Positions 23,716 to 35,667 of a stretch of DNA of 64,000 nucleotides are shown piece after piece (the stretch's first letter is position 1; each line of letters opens with the position of its first letter). Both the position numbers and the translations under genes were made by a program. A model generated the notes under the pieces. That model did no database searches. It was not told the origin of the DNA and saw nothing but the letters and a program-made list of their open reading frames with translations. Source of the stretch: Defluviimonas aquaemixtae (GTDB lineage: Bacteria; Pseudomonadota; Alphaproteobacteria; Rhodobacterales; Rhodobacteraceae); assembly GCF_900302475.1 (NCBI RefSeq), contig NZ_OMOQ01000002.1, forward strand, positions 310,001 to 374,000, in the 5' to 3' direction.

Positions 23716-25197
23716 ATGAACGCTCCCGACAAGCTGCCGATTCTGATGCCCGACGCCGCCGCGCCCGAGGCGTTCTTCGACGCCGAGGCGGCGGTTTCCC
23801 GACTCGAGGCGCTCTATTCCCAAGCGACGCGGTTCCTCAATGACCGCTTTGCCGATGCGCTGGCGGGCGTGCGTCCCGATGCGAGTGTGCGGGCCTTCTA
23901 CCCCGAGGTCCGGATCACGACGGCGACCCACGCCAAGGCCGACAGCCGGCTGAGCTTTGGGCATGTGGCGGTTCCGGGCACCTATGCCGCGACGATCACG
24001 CGGCCCGACCTGTTTCGCAACTACCTGATCCAGCAGCTCGGCATCCTGATCCGCAACCACGGCGTTCCGGTTATCGTGGGGCCGAGCGCGACGCCGATCC
24101 CCGTCCATTTCGCCGTCACGTCGAACCCAGACCTCGCTGTCCCGCAGGAAGGTGTGCTGGACTTCTCACTCCGCGACGTCTTCGACGTGCCGGACCTGTC
24201 GACGACCAACGACGACATCGTCAACGGGACCGCGCAGCCCAATCCCGACGGATCCTGGCATCTAGCGCCGTTCACCGCTCAGCGCGTCGACTATTCGCTG
24301 GCGCGGCTGTCGCACTACACCGCGACGGTTCCGGAGCATTTCCAGAACCATGTGCTGTTCACCAACTACCAGTTCTATGTCGACGAGTTCGAGGCGTTCG
24401 CGCGCCAGATGCTCGCCGAGCCCGCTTCGGGCTACACGTCCTTCGTGACGCCCGGGAACCACGAGATCACGACCGCTGACGGCGACATTCCGATCCTTAC
24501 GAAATTGCCGCAGATGCCGACCTACCACCTCAAGCGCCGGGGCGGTCAAGGCATCTCGCTCGTCAACATCGGCGTGGGGCCGTCGAACGCGAAGACCGCG
24601 ACGGACCATATTGCGGTGCTGCGGCCGCACGCCTGGCTGATGGTCGGCCACTGTGCGGGCCTGAGAAACAGCCAATCCCTAGGCGATTTCGTTCTCGCTC
24701 ATGCCTATCTGCGCGAGGACAAGGTGCTGGATGACGACCTTCCGGTCTGGGTGCCGATCCCCGCGCTCGCCGAGATCCAGATCGCGCTGCAGGAGGCGGT
24801 GGCCGAGGTCGCGCATATGGATGGGTTCGACCTCAAGCGCATCATGCGCACGGGTACGGTCGCGACCGTGGACAACCGCAACTGGGAATTGCGCGACCAG
24901 ACCGGGCCGGTGCATCGCCTAAGCCTGTCCCGTGCCATCGCGCTCGACATGGAAAGTGCCACGATCGCCGCGAACGGGTTCCGGTTCCGCGTGCCCTACG
25001 GCACGCTTCTCTGCGTCTCCGACAAGCCCCTGCACGGCGAACTCAAGCTCCCCGGCATGGCGACGGAGTTCTACCGCACGCAGGTGTCGCGCCACCTGCT
25101 GATCGGGGTTCGCGCAATGGAACGCTTGCGCGAAATGCCGTTAGAACGCATACACAGCCGAAAGTTGCGCAGCTTCGAAGAGACCGCCTTTCTTTGA
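23716..25197 (+). CDS. amn: AMP nucleosidase
   Basis: 493 aa, typical length. Amn hydrolyses AMP to adenine and ribose 5-phosphate and is allosterically controlled by ATP and phosphate. The N-terminal regulatory domain includes YPEVRITTATHAKADSRLSFG; the C-terminal phosphorylase-like domain includes NIGVGPSNAKTATDHIAVLRP, LMVGHCAGLRNSQSLGDFVL, LDMESATIAANGFRFRVPYG and SDKPLHGELKLPG. The ATG at 23716 is chosen since upstream codons lack family similarity. The gene is followed by an HU-family gene after a 164-bp regulatory gap. Confidence 0.94.
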   Translation: MNAPDKLPILMPDAAAPEAFFDAEAAVSRLEALYSQATRFLNDRFADALAGVRPDASVRAFYPEVRITTATHAKADSRLSFGHVAVPGTYAATITRPDLFRNYLIQQLGILIRNHGVPVIVGPSATPIPVHFAVTSNPDLAVPQEGVLDFSLRDVFDVPDLSTTNDDIVNGTAQPNPDGSWHLAPFTAQRVDYSLARLSHYTATVPEHFQNHVLFTNYQFYVDEFEAFARQMLAEPASGYTSFVTPGNHEITTADGDIPILTKLPQMPTYHLKRRGGQGISLVNIGVGPSNAKTATDHIAVLRPHAWLMVGHCAGLRNSQSLGDFVLAHAYLREDKVLDDDLPVWVPIPALAEIQIALQEAVAEVAHMDGFDLKRIMRTGTVATVDNRNWELRDQTGPVHRLSLSRAIALDMESATIAANGFRFRVPYGTLLCVSDKPLHGELKLPGMATEFYRTQVSRHLLIGVRAMERLREMPLERIHSRKLRSFEETAFL

Positions 25198-25277
25198 AAA
25201 TGCCCGAAAAGTGCCGGCGAACACGCCTCAGAAGGCGAAAAATCGCTATAAATCGCCGGAAATCTCTTGCCATGAGC

Positions 25278-25318
25278 CACAAAACGTTGTGTAGGAACAC
25301 AATATAAGGCTAAATGTT
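25278..25318 (+). promoter_or_regulatory. HU-gene upstream region: inverted repeat and stress-promoter-like sequence
   Basis: CACAA-AACG-TTGTG (25278-25291) is a perfect inverted repeat. It is followed by GGAAC (25294-25298), 16 bp and TGTT (25315-25318), one mismatch from the GGAAC-N16-CGTT pattern of alphaproteobacterial EcfG promoters; TATAAG (25303-25308) within it could instead be a -10 box. Which element is used cannot be decided by eye. Confidence 0.35.
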
Positions 25319-25361
25319 ACCGATGACCCCCCAAGCAACGGGGCACAGTGAGGAGACAGAC

Positions 25362-25649
25362 ATGTCGAAACCGATGACCAAGACCCAGCTCGTTGCCAGC
25401 CTGGCCGAAGAAATGGGGTCGGACAAGAAAACCGCTTCGGCGGCCCTCGACGCCATCACCGCCGTGGTGACCCGCGAAGTGGCCTCCGGTGGCGCCGTCA
25501 CACTTCCCGGCATCGGCAAGGTGCAGTGCCGCGCCCGGCCCGAGCGTCAGGTGCGCAACCCCGCCACGGGCGAGACGATGATGAAGGCGGCCGACAGGGT
25601 CGTGAAGGTCTCGATCGCCAAGGCGCTGAAGGACAGCGTCAACAGCTGA
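25362..25649 (+). CDS. HU-family nucleoid-associated DNA-binding protein
   Basis: 95 aa histone-like protein. KTQLVASLAEEMGSDKKTASAALDAI forms the N-terminal helices (in part), VTLPGIGKVQCRARPERQVRNPATGE is the DNA-binding arm region with the RNPATGE signature, and the end AADRVVKVSIAKALKDSVN completes the fold. HU dimers bend DNA and organise the nucleoid. GAGGAG upstream of the ATG, and a strong terminator downstream, so it is monocistronic. Confidence 0.92.
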   Translation: MSKPMTKTQLVASLAEEMGSDKKTASAALDAITAVVTREVASGGAVTLPGIGKVQCRARPERQVRNPATGETMMKAADRVVKVSIAKALKDSVNS

Positions 25650-25693
25650 GCCCGCGGGCCCGCGCCTCTCGCGGCGCATGAATGGATTTCAGG

Positions 25694-25717
25694 AAGGGCC
25701 GCCCTTGCGCGGCCCTT
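25694..25717 (+). terminator. Intrinsic terminator after the HU gene
   Basis: AAGGGCCGC (25694-25702) and GCGGCCCTT (25709-25717) form a perfect 9-bp stem with a 6-nt loop, followed by TCCTTT. The best-formed terminator in the window. Confidence 0.85.
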
Positions 25718-25816
25718 TCCTTTGGTCACGTCCGGCCCGCCGTCATCAGCACTGGGCCAGCCGGTTGGGCTCCAGCAAGGGCCGTAGCACCGTGAACCGC
25801 GGGTTCGTGCAGTACC

Positions 25817-28285
<2,469 letters not shown>

Positions 28286-28371
28286 TTATAGGTGTTCCGG
28301 GGGGCATTGTCACGCAGCAGACACAAGATTTGGTGTGCCTGCGCCCGCTCTGGCAGAGGCGCTTTCTGCGC

Positions 28372-28396
28372 GGAACAAATGCCTGCCTGCCGCGTT
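28372..28396 (+). promoter_or_regulatory. EcfG-type general-stress promoter before the entericidin-like gene
   Basis: GGAAC (28372-28376), 16 bp, CGTT (28393-28396): an exact match to the GGAAC-N16/17-CGTT consensus recognised by EcfG (sigma of the alphaproteobacterial general stress response), 32 bp before the lipoprotein ATG. Whether this organism has EcfG is not known from the window. Confidence 0.5.
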
Positions 28397-28427
28397 CAAA
28401 TCCCGTGGCAACAGCATTGGAGACACC

Positions 28428-28568
28428 ATGATAAGGAATGCCTTTTCCGCCCTCGTCGTCCTTTCCGCCTTCGTCCTGTCCGCCTGTGAGACCGTCGAAG
28501 GTGCCGGGCGTGACATCGAGTCAGCCGGTGAAGCGGTGACGGGTGCCGCGCAGGATGCGCAGTACTAA
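28428..28568 (+). CDS. Entericidin EcnA/B-family small lipoprotein
   Basis: 46 aa. MIRNAFSALVVLSAFVLSAC is a lipoprotein signal peptide with lipobox LSAC; the mature peptide ETVEGAGRDIESAGEAVTGA matches the entericidin pattern (N/E-TVxGxGxDIxxAGxA). E. coli entericidins are stress-induced lipoproteins. GGAGA precedes the ATG, and an exact GGAAC-N16-CGTT motif lies just upstream. The gene is too short to be found reliably by length alone, but motif, signal and promoter all agree. Confidence 0.85.
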   Translation: MIRNAFSALVVLSAFVLSACETVEGAGRDIESAGEAVTGAAQDAQY

Positions 28569-28589
28569 GACACCGGCATCGGCGCCCCG

Positions 28590-29582
28590 CTACCGCGTGT
28601 ACATCTGCTTCTTGAACGCCCGGGTGCGCTCCGTCGCGGCGGCCGATCCGTCGTGATAGGTGCCGAACCACCTGTCGAAGGGGATTTCGGACGTCCCGTA
28701 ATTGCACTCGAAATAGCGGTGGTGGAGCTGGTGGAAGAAGTCCCCTGCCCGCGCCGCTTCGGTGTCCTTGGCGATGATCTTCTCAAAGCCCGAATGGGAC
28801 AAGACGGGGCTGACCTGCTGGAAAAAAGCGTGGAACAGCAGGTGCAGCGGGTGCGACGCCACGATCAGGTGGATGAAATATGTGGTGAAATAGAGACTGT
28901 TTTCGAACCAGTGGTTCGATATGCCCGACCATGGCCCGGTACTGACGTTTCGGTGATGCACGGCATGCACGCGCTTGTAGAGGCGCGGGTGGTGCTCAAG
29001 CCGGTGCACCCAGTAGAAGTGAAGGCCCGACCACATCGGGATGAAGAACATCCAGACCACGAACCAGACCGGAGCACCCGCCCACGTCACGGTCGCGACC
29101 CAGCCGTTGGCCATGACCCAGAAGACGATCCACTGGTAGGCCGTCGCCACGGTGATCGCGCTGCCCAAAGTCCACCAGATATTGTCCCATACCTGATTGC
29201 GGAAAGTGAACGAGCCGTTGTCGCGCGTCAGGTCGCGGCGATCGAACTTCGTCCGCATCCCCTGCCCTTTGCGGATGTAGAGCCACCAGTGAAGCGCCCC
29301 GGCGATGGCGGCCTGAGGCACGAGGTTCATGAGCCAGACGGTCGCCATCCAGCCCGGCCGGAAGGTTGTCATCTGCTCGAGCGGCGGCAGGACCCACAGC
29401 CAGGCGGCGAGCGCAAGAACGAAAGTCAAGGTAAGCGACGTGACCTGAAGCCAGGCGCCGCGGTACCACTGCAGGACCGCCATCGGCTGCGGCGGCCACG
29501 CGAAGATTGGGTTGAGCGCGACCGGCCCCGCGGGCCGGTAGTGCCAGCGTTCGGCCTCGGGGTCATGCGCGGTGTCGGTCAT
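28590..29582 (-). CDS. Sterol desaturase / fatty acid hydroxylase family protein
   Basis: 330 aa integral membrane di-iron enzyme. Several hydrophobic segments (~45-70, ~80-98, ~135-190) surround histidine clusters: HFYWVHRLEHHPRLYKRVHAVHH (in part) and the late HQLHHRYFECNYGTSEIPFDRWFG, a typical family ending. It probably hydroxylates or desaturates a lipid; the substrate cannot be told. No redox partner is adjacent. The gene lies upstream of nothing on its strand except the class II aldolase gene, 28 bp away, which may share a transcript. Confidence 0.83.
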   Translation of the reverse strand: MTDTAHDPEAERWHYRPAGPVALNPIFAWPPQPMAVLQWYRGAWLQVTSLTLTFVLALAAWLWVLPPLEQMTTFRPGWMATVWLMNLVPQAAIAGALHWWLYIRKGQGMRTKFDRRDLTRDNGSFTFRNQVWDNIWWTLGSAITVATAYQWIVFWVMANGWVATVTWAGAPVWFVVWMFFIPMWSGLHFYWVHRLEHHPRLYKRVHAVHHRNVSTGPWSGISNHWFENSLYFTTYFIHLIVASHPLHLLFHAFFQQVSPVLSHSGFEKIIAKDTEAARAGDFFHQLHHRYFECNYGTSEIPFDRWFGTYHDGSAAATERTRAFKKQMYTR

Positions 29583-29610
29583 AGCGATGCTCCATCACAA
29601 CGGTTGGAGG

Positions 29611-30375
29611 TCAGCTTGCGTAGGTCGAACCTTCGTCGTCGAGGATCGCCTTCAATTCGGCCAGGTGCCGCTCGGCCTGGTCGGGGTAGTCGTCCAGCTC
29701 CCGCGCGGTCTTCTCGGCGGTCTCCGGGCTCATGACGCGGAGCGGCCGGCCGGTCTGAAGCGCGCGGATATAGGTGTCTGCCGCGCGCTCGAAGTAGTAG
29801 AGCCGGTTGAACGTGTCGGCCACGTCGCGACCGATCACGAGCACGCCGTGATTGCCCATGATCATCACCTTGATCTTCGGATCGCCCAGCATGCCGGCGC
29901 ACCGTGCGCCTTCGTCCTCGAAGGCGAGACCACCAAACTCCCCGTCGACCACATAGCGGCCATAGAAGGTCGCGGTGTTCTGGTCGATTGGCGGCAGGCT
30001 GCTGTCGGCAAGGCAGGCCAGAACCGTCGCGTGGATGGAATGGACATGCATGACGCAGCGCGCATGCGGGCAAAGGCGGTGGATCGAGCCGTGAAGGCCC
30101 CAGGCCGTCGGATCGGGCGCACCGGGGCGTTCCATCGTCTTGGGGTCGTTCGCATCGAGGAGCAGCAGGTCCGAGGCGCGGATGCGGCTGAAATGCACCT
30201 GGTTCGGGTTCATCAGGAACTTCGTGCCGACATCGTCGACGGCAAGGCTGAAGTGGTTGGCCACCGCCTCGTGCATGTTCAGCCGCGCGGTCCAGCGGAA
30301 CGCGGCTGCCAGGTCGACGCGCTCCTGCCAGTGTTCCATGTTCGCGCGGGGCTGAATCTTCGCCTGCTGGTTCAT
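29611..30375 (-). CDS. Class II aldolase/adducin family protein
   Basis: 254 aa. Aldolase II fold with N-terminal LAAAFRWTARLNMHEAVANHFSLAV (in part), metal-binding CVMHVHSIHATVLACL (zinc His residues), and IMGNHGVLVIGRDVADTFNRLYYFERAADTYI (in part), which carries the third His. These enzymes cleave or isomerise sugar phosphates; without the adjacent kinase or isomerase the substrate is unclear. Upstream of the sterol-desaturase-like gene on the same strand (28-bp gap) and 108 bp downstream of tdh. Confidence 0.83.
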   Translation of the reverse strand: MNQQAKIQPRANMEHWQERVDLAAAFRWTARLNMHEAVANHFSLAVDDVGTKFLMNPNQVHFSRIRASDLLLLDANDPKTMERPGAPDPTAWGLHGSIHRLCPHARCVMHVHSIHATVLACLADSSLPPIDQNTATFYGRYVVDGEFGGLAFEDEGARCAGMLGDPKIKVMIMGNHGVLVIGRDVADTFNRLYYFERAADTYIRALQTGRPLRVMSPETAEKTARELDDYPDQAERHLAELKAILDDEGSTYAS

Positions 30376-30483
30376 CGCGCTCTCCTGATGCTGTCCTCAG
30401 ATTTCTGTGCCAAGAGCGGCCGTTTTACCAGCAATGGATTCGGGGCCATGCCATCAGAATTCCCGAGCCATCAAGGGCGGAGC

Positions 30484-31521
30484 CTAGGTCCAGTCGAGCA
30501 CGACCTTGCCACTTTTGCCCGAGCGCATGATCTCGAAGCCCTCGCGGAACTCGTCGACGGGGAACCGGTGGGTGATCACCTTGCGGATATCGAGCCCGTT
30601 TTCCAGCATCGCGATCATCTTGTACCAGGTCTCGAAGATCTCGCGCCCGTAGACGCCCTTGATCGTGATCGCCTTGAAGACAATGCGGCTCCAGTCGACC
30701 GGCGACTTGCCAGGCGGGATACCCAGCATCGCGATCCGCCCGCCCATCACCATGTTCTCGACCATCTGGTCGAGCGCCGCCTGATTGCCCGACATCTCCA
30801 TGCCCACGTCGAAGCCTTCCTTCATCTTCAAGACACCCTCGACATCGCGAAGGTCCTGCTTGGCGACGTTAACCGGGACCACGTCAGTCACTTGCGCGGC
30901 GAGGTCCAGCCGGTCCTGGTTGACGTCGGTGATGACGATGTGCCGGGCGCCGACATGGCGGGCCACCGCGGCGGCCATGATGCCGATGGGTCCCGCGCCG
31001 GTGATCAGCACGTCCTCGCCCACCAGATCGAAGCTCAACGCGGTGTGGACTGCGTTGCCCAAGGGATCGAGGATCGCCCCGATCTCGTCATCGATCTCGT
31101 CAGGCAGCGGCACGACGTTAAAGGCCGGAAGCTTCAGGTATTCGGCGAATGCGCCCTGCTCGTTCACCCCGATCCCCCGCGTCGCGGGGTCGAGGTGGAA
31201 CTTGCCGGCCCGGCTCTGGCGCGACTGCTTGCCGATCAGGTGCCCCTCGCCCGAACAGCGCTGGCCGATGGTCAACCCGTCGACGTTGCGGCCGATCTCG
31301 ACGATCTCGCCCGCGAATTCGTGCCCCGTGACGAGGCCCAGGGGGACAGTCCGCGCCGCCCAGTCGTCCCAGTTCCAGATGTGGATGTCGGTGCCGCAGA
31401 TCCCGGTCTTGCGGATCCGGATCAGAACGTCGTCCGGTCCGATCTCCGGCACCGCGCGGTGCTCCATCCAGAGCCCCGGCTCCGGCTTCGTCTTCACCAG
31501 CGCCTTCATGTCGTTCCGCAT
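30484..31521 (-). CDS. tdh: L-threonine 3-dehydrogenase
   Basis: 345 aa zinc-dependent medium-chain dehydrogenase that oxidises threonine to 2-amino-3-ketobutyrate. Motifs: [18 protein letters not shown] with catalytic zinc Cys, [16 protein letters not shown], and the NAD motif [20 protein letters not shown]; end GYSGKV-like SGKVVLDW. The start at 31521 overlaps the kbl stop (TGATG); a second ATG at 31509 gives 341 aa, the length of the E. coli enzyme. Kbl plus Tdh convert threonine to glycine and acetyl-CoA. Confidence 0.94.
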   Translation of the reverse strand: MRNDMKALVKTKPEPGLWMEHRAVPEIGPDDVLIRIRKTGICGTDIHIWNWDDWAARTVPLGLVTGHEFAGEIVEIGRNVDGLTIGQRCSGEGHLIGKQSRQSRAGKFHLDPATRGIGVNEQGAFAEYLKLPAFNVVPLPDEIDDEIGAILDPLGNAVHTALSFDLVGEDVLITGAGPIGIMAAAVARHVGARHIVITDVNQDRLDLAAQVTDVVPVNVAKQDLRDVEGVLKMKEGFDVGMEMSGNQAALDQMVENMVMGGRIAMLGIPPGKSPVDWSRIVFKAITIKGVYGREIFETWYKMIAMLENGLDIRKVITHRFPVDEFREGFEIMRSGKSGKVVLDWT

Positions 31522-32711
31522 CAGATCGCCCCCACCGCCTTGCCCGCGGCCCTGAAGGCCTCGAGCGCCTGATCCAGGTCGTCCCGGGTCAGCTTCGCGT
31601 TCATCTGCGTCCGGATGCGCGCCTGGCCCTTCGGCACGACCGGGAAGAAGAAGCCCGAGACGTAGACGCCGCGCTCGTAGAGCTCCGCCGCCATGGCCTG
31701 CGCGAGTTTCGCTTCGCCCAGCATCACCGGAATGATCGGATGTTCGCCGGGCAGGAGAGTGAAGCCCGCGTCCGAAAGGCCAGCGCGCCAATAGCGAGCG
31801 TTGTCGAATAGCTGCGCCCTCAGATCGTCCGCCGCCTCGACAAGGTCGATGGCAGCGATTCCGGCGGCCACCACGGCAGGCGGCAGCGCATTCGAGAAGA
31901 GGTAGGGCCGCGCGCGCTGGCGCAGGAGGTCGATGACGGGCTGCGGTCCGGCGATGTAGCCGCCGAGCGCCCCGCCCAGCGCCTTGCCGAGCGTGCCGGT
32001 CAGGATGTCGACCTCGACCCGGGCATGGGCGGGCGTGCCCGCGCCCTTCGGCCCCATGAAGCCGGTCGCGTGGCAGTCGTCGACCATCACGAGTGCGCCG
32101 TATGTCTCGGCAAGCGCCACGATTTCCGGCAGCTTCGCGAGGTAGCCGTCCATCGAGAAGACGCCGTCCGTCGCGATCATCACGAACCGCGCGCCATCGG
32201 CCCGCGCGGCCTTCAGCTGCGCCTTCAGATCGGCCATGTCGGAATTCGCGTAGCGGTAGCGCCTGGCCTTGCAGAGCCTGATCCCGTCGATGATCGAGGC
32301 ATGGTTAAGCGCGTCCGAGATGACCGCGTCCTCCGGTCCGAGCAAGGGCTCGAACAGGCCGCCATTCGCATCGAAACAGGCGGCGAAGAGTATGGAATCG
32401 TCTTTTCCGAGAAACCGGGCGATCCGTTCCTCAAGCTGCCGGTGCAGATCCTGCGTCCCGCAGATGAAGCGGACCGAGGCCATGCCGAAGCCGTGATCGT
32501 CCATCGCCTGTTTCGCTGCCTCGATCAGTGCTGGATGATCGGCGAGACCAAGATAGTTGTTCGCGCAAAGGTTCAGCATGTCGCGTCCCGCAACCGTCAC
32601 ATGCGCCCCCTGCGGCGAGGTGATCAGACGTTCGCGCTTGTATAGGCCGTCGGCCTCGATCCCGTTCAGGATCTCCTCCAGATGGCCGAGGAAGTCAGGT
32701 GCTTCCGACAT
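31521..32711 (-). CDS. kbl: Glycine C-acetyltransferase (2-amino-3-ketobutyrate CoA ligase)
   Basis: 396 aa PLP enzyme of the alpha-oxoamine synthase family that splits 2-amino-3-ketobutyrate with CoA into glycine and acetyl-CoA. Motifs: [36 protein letters not shown] in part, [16 protein letters not shown], and the PLP lysine in [17 protein letters not shown]. Its stop overlaps the tdh start, so the operon is kbl-tdh as in many bacteria. The 143 bp upstream separate it from an XRE-cupin regulator reading the same way, a likely controller. Confidence 0.94.
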   Translation of the reverse strand: MSEAPDFLGHLEEILNGIEADGLYKRERLITSPQGAHVTVAGRDMLNLCANNYLGLADHPALIEAAKQAMDDHGFGMASVRFICGTQDLHRQLEERIARFLGKDDSILFAACFDANGGLFEPLLGPEDAVISDALNHASIIDGIRLCKARRYRYANSDMADLKAQLKAARADGARFVMIATDGVFSMDGYLAKLPEIVALAETYGALVMVDDCHATGFMGPKGAGTPAHARVEVDILTGTLGKALGGALGGYIAGPQPVIDLLRQRARPYLFSNALPPAVVAAGIAAIDLVEAADDLRAQLFDNARYWRAGLSDAGFTLLPGEHPIIPVMLGEAKLAQAMAAELYERGVYVSGFFFPVVPKGQARIRTQMNAKLTRDDLDQALEAFRAAGKAVGAI

Positions 32712-32854
32712 AACAGATGTTCCTCCGGTATGGCAGATTTCTGCCCCGCCCTGATGATGATGTCAAGATGGTGGGTTCCATTCCATCATCCCGGAAACCC
32801 CCTCATACTGGCATACCTACTTCGGGCAAACGGGGGGCAGACTCTTCCCCGCCT

Positions 32855-33415
32855 TCAACTGTTCTGCACGATCAGGATCACCCGCGCAGCACTGCCCTCG
32901 GCCTCGATCCGATGCGTCCTGTCAGCGAAGTAGCGCGCCGTGTCGCCGACGCCGAGTCGTTGCACCTCCTCGCCGGACACGACCGTGACCGCACCTTCCA
33001 GCACCGTCAAATGTTCCCGGCAGCCTGGCGCGTGCGGGTCGCTGACGAGTTTGCCGCCCGCATCGAAGGCCAGATCGTAGACCTCGTGCTCGCCCGCGGC
33101 CTCGGCTGGCGACAGGATGCGGATGCGCACGCCCTGCCCGCGCCCGTTGATCACCGGCGCGGCGTCCGCGCGGATGACCTCGATCCCCGGCGCAGTGCGG
33201 CCCTCCAGAAGCCCGGCGAAATCGACTTTGAGCGCCTGAGTTAGGTTCCAGAGCGTCGAGACGGTCGGGCTCGATTCGCCGCGCTCGATCTGGCTGACCA
33301 TCGAGCGCGACACGCCCGAGAGTTTCGCCACCGCATCTAGGCTCAGACCCTTCGACTTCCGCGCCGACCTCAGCGAAGCGGCAAGTCGGTCGTGAATCTC
33401 GGGGCGCGTGTTCAT
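32855..33415 (-). CDS. XRE-family regulator with C-terminal cupin domain
   Basis: 186 aa. The N-terminal helix-turn-helix (~10-65) is clear: LRSARKSKGLSLDAVAKLSGVSRSMVSQIERGESSPTVSTLW in part. The C-terminal half (~105-183) is a cupin: EHLTVLEGAVTVVSGEEVQRLGVGDTARYFADRTHRIEA in part. Such regulators sense small ligands and control nearby amino-acid catabolic genes. Directly upstream of kbl-tdh and in the same direction, so it likely regulates threonine breakdown; this is inferred from position. Confidence 0.85.
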   Translation of the reverse strand: MNTRPEIHDRLAASLRSARKSKGLSLDAVAKLSGVSRSMVSQIERGESSPTVSTLWNLTQALKVDFAGLLEGRTAPGIEVIRADAAPVINGRGQGVRIRILSPAEAAGEHEVYDLAFDAGGKLVSDPHAPGCREHLTVLEGAVTVVSGEEVQRLGVGDTARYFADRTHRIEAEGSAARVILIVQNS

Positions 33416-33446
33416 GTCTTGAAATTGGTCTCCTGTCCGGAGAACG

Positions 33447-34364
33447 TCAACGGGGCAGCATCTCGGTCCCGTCGGGGTCGGCGGCTTCCGACATTAGCCA
33501 ATCCCGGAAGGCCTGCAGCGGCGGATACCAGGCGCCGACCGAGGGCCAGACGAGGTAGTAGCTGCCCTCGCCCAGGACCGGCCCGCCGAACGCCTGGACG
33601 AGCCGCCCGTCGGCCAGTTCGGGCTTGGCGAGAAACTCCGGCAGAAGCGCCACGCCAAGCCCGTGGATCACCGCCTGGATCATCGGCGCGAACTGGTCGA
33701 AGAGCATCCCCTGCGGCGCTCGGTCGGTGACGCCGTGGTGGGCAAACCAGGCCGCCCAGGCGTTCGGCCGGGTCTCGAGCTGCAGCAGCGGCAGGCCGAT
33801 CAGGTCGCGCGCGGCCGAGACCGGATGCGCCGAGAGAAAGGCCGGCGCGCAGCACGCGACGAGTCGTTCATCGAATAGTTGTAAAGACCCTGTTCCAGCC
33901 CAATTCCGCTCCCCGAAGTGGATCGCGGCATCGAAGCCTTCCTCGTCGAAGTCGAAGGGCTTGAGCCGGGTTCCGAGGTTGATCGTGATACCCGGATGCT
34001 CCGCCAGGAACCTTGGCAGGCGCGGCGCGAGCCAGCGGGTGCCGAAGGTAGGCAGGATGGCGAGCGACAAGGTGCCGCCGCCGGTGCTCGACCGCACCCG
34101 CATAGAGCCCCGCGAAATGAGATCGAGCGCCTTGACCACATCCCGGGCATAGGCGAGCGCATGGTCGGTCGGCACGAGCCTGCGCCGCTCCCGCAGAAAG
34201 AGCGTCACGCCAAGCTGCGCCTCAAGGTTCTGGATCAGCCGACTCACCGCGCCTTGGGTCAGGTTCAGATCGCGCGCGGCGGCGAGGGTCGAGCCGGTGC
34301 GGACGACCGATTCGAACGCCGTGAGCAGGGAAATCGAGGGGAGAAGACGTCGCGGCGTCGCCAC
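33447..34364 (-). CDS. LysR-family transcriptional regulator (GcvA/GcdR-like)
   Basis: 305 aa. Helix-turn-helix 10-67: LLTAFESVVRTGSTLAAARDLNLTQGAVSRLIQNLEAQLG in part, then RERRRLVPTDHALAYA. The ligand-binding domain includes LSLAILPTFGTRWLAPRLPRFLAEHPGI and VIHGLGVALLPEFLA, as in GcvA-like proteins. It is divergent from the aminotransferase-gcdH operon with 97 bp between, the classic position of the regulator of glutaryl-CoA dehydrogenase genes. The direct repeats at 34376-34440 are candidate sites. Confidence 0.88.
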   Translation of the reverse strand: MATPRRLLPSISLLTAFESVVRTGSTLAAARDLNLTQGAVSRLIQNLEAQLGVTLFLRERRRLVPTDHALAYARDVVKALDLISRGSMRVRSSTGGGTLSLAILPTFGTRWLAPRLPRFLAEHPGITINLGTRLKPFDFDEEGFDAAIHFGERNWAGTGSLQLFDERLVACCAPAFLSAHPVSAARDLIGLPLLQLETRPNAWAAWFAHHGVTDRAPQGMLFDQFAPMIQAVIHGLGVALLPEFLAKPELADGRLVQAFGGPVLGEGSYYLVWPSVGAWYPPLQAFRDWLMSEAADPDGTEMLPR

Positions 34365-34375
34365 CTATGCGCTCC

Positions 34376-34440
34376 ATGCATATAACGACGCCAGAATAGC
34401 GGTATTCGCGGGCGAGACAATCGCCCATAATGCATAAAAC
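34376..34440 (+). promoter_or_regulatory. Direct repeats ATGCATAWAAC between lysR and the catabolic operon
   Basis: ATGCATATAAC (34376-34386) and ATGCATAAAAC (34430-34440) are direct repeats 54 bp apart. Each lies close to one divergent start: the first is 12 bp from the LysR ATG, the second 22 bp from the aminotransferase ATG, with CATAAT (34426-34431) as a possible -10. They could be LysR contact sites or simply the two promoter -10 regions. Confidence 0.35.
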
Positions 34441-34461
34441 ACACCCCTGCGAGTCCCCGCC

Positions 34462-35667
34462 ATGCCCGACCCGTTCCGCCGCTCCACCCGCATTGACGCG
34501 GTCGAACTCTCGGAAATCCTGAAGATTTCGGAACTGGCCGAGGCGCTGAAGCGCGTGGGCCGCGACATCATCACGCTCGGCACAGGCGAGCCGGACTTCC
34601 CCACGCCACCGCACGTGATCGAGGCCGCACATCAGGCCGCACGTCGCGGCGAAACGGTCTACACGCTCACCGCCGGCACGATCGAACTCCGCGAGGCCAT
34701 CGCGGACGGCTGCCAGCGGGAGAACGGCTATCGGCCCGAGATCGGCGAAATCATAGTCTCTACCGGCGCAAAACAGGTCCTCTACAACGCCTTTGCCGCG
34801 ACTCTCGATCCCGGCGATGAAGTGCTGATCGTCGCGCCCTACTGGACGAGCTATCCCGACATCGTCACGGTCTGTGGCGGCAAACCGGTGGTTCTGCCGA
34901 CCACGGCCGAGACCGGCTTCCGCATCACGCCCGATCAGCTGCGCGCCGCGATCAGGCCGAAGACACGGTGGCTGCTGTTGAACTCGCCCTCGAACCCTTC
35001 GGGCTCTGTGTACTCGGAGACGGACTTCGCCGCGCTCGCCGACGTCCTGCGGGTCGCGCCGCAGGTCGGCATCATGGTCGACGAGATCTACCAGCACATC
35101 TCCTACGTGCCGTTCCGCTCGTTCCGCGCGGTCGCGCCAGACCTCGCGGACCACACCCTGATCGTGAACGGCGTGTCGAAGAGCTACGCGATGACCGGTT
35201 GGCGCATCGGCTGGGGGATTGGCCCGAAGCGGCTGGCCTCCGCCATGCTCGCGGTCCAGAGCCAGATCACATCGGGCGCGTCCTCCGTCAGCCAGGCCGC
35301 GGCTGCCGCCGCGCTGAACGGCGACCAGCAAATGCTGGCCGAGCGCGCAGACGACTTCCGCGAGCGCCGCGACATGCTCGCCGCCGCGCTGAATGCGACC
35401 GGCGTCCTCGACTGCCCGTCGGCCGATGGCGCCTTCTACCTCTTTCCCGGCTGCGCCGCCGCGTTCGGGAGGACGACGGCGCAAGGCCGCAAGATCGACA
35501 ACGACGCCGACTTCTGCGAGGTGCTCCTGGAGGAGCAGGGCGTCGCGCTCGTCCCCGGCCGCGCCTTCGGCACGCCGGGCCATGTCAGGCTCTCCTATGC
35601 CTATTCCCGCGCCTCGCTCCATGAGGCCGCCACCCGCATCGCGCGTTTCTGCGCGTCCATGACATGA
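34462..35667 (+). CDS. PLP-dependent aminotransferase, class I (possibly 2-aminoadipate transaminase)
   Basis: 401 aa fold-type I aminotransferase of the aspartate/tyrosine group. [20 protein letters not shown] at the N-terminus, [27 protein letters not shown], the PLP lysine K240 in [17 protein letters not shown] and the final SYAYSR arginine. Its TGA overlaps the next ATG (ATGA), coupling it to gcdH. In a cluster with lysine-type dehydrogenases, the best guess is transamination of 2-aminoadipate to 2-oxoadipate; from the sequence alone aspartate aminotransferase is equally allowed. Confidence 0.85.
   Translation: MPDPFRRSTRIDAVELSEILKISELAEALKRVGRDIITLGTGEPDFPTPPHVIEAAHQAARRGETVYTLTAGTIELREAIADGCQRENGYRPEIGEIIVSTGAKQVLYNAFAATLDPGDEVLIVAPYWTSYPDIVTVCGGKPVVLPTTAETGFRITPDQLRAAIRPKTRWLLLNSPSNPSGSVYSETDFAALADVLRVAPQVGIMVDEIYQHISYVPFRSFRAVAPDLADHTLIVNGVSKSYAMTGWRIGWGIGPKRLASAMLAVQSQITSGASSVSQAAAAAALNGDQQMLAERADDFRERRDMLAAALNATGVLDCPSADGAFYLFPGCAAAFGRTTAQGRKIDNDADFCEVLLEEQGVALVPGRAFGTPGHVRLSYAYSRASLHEAATRIARFCASMT

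Noticed and set aside
29572..31572. 666-codon open frame on the plus strand opposite the aldolase and tdh genes
   Set aside because: Antisense shadow of recognised genes.
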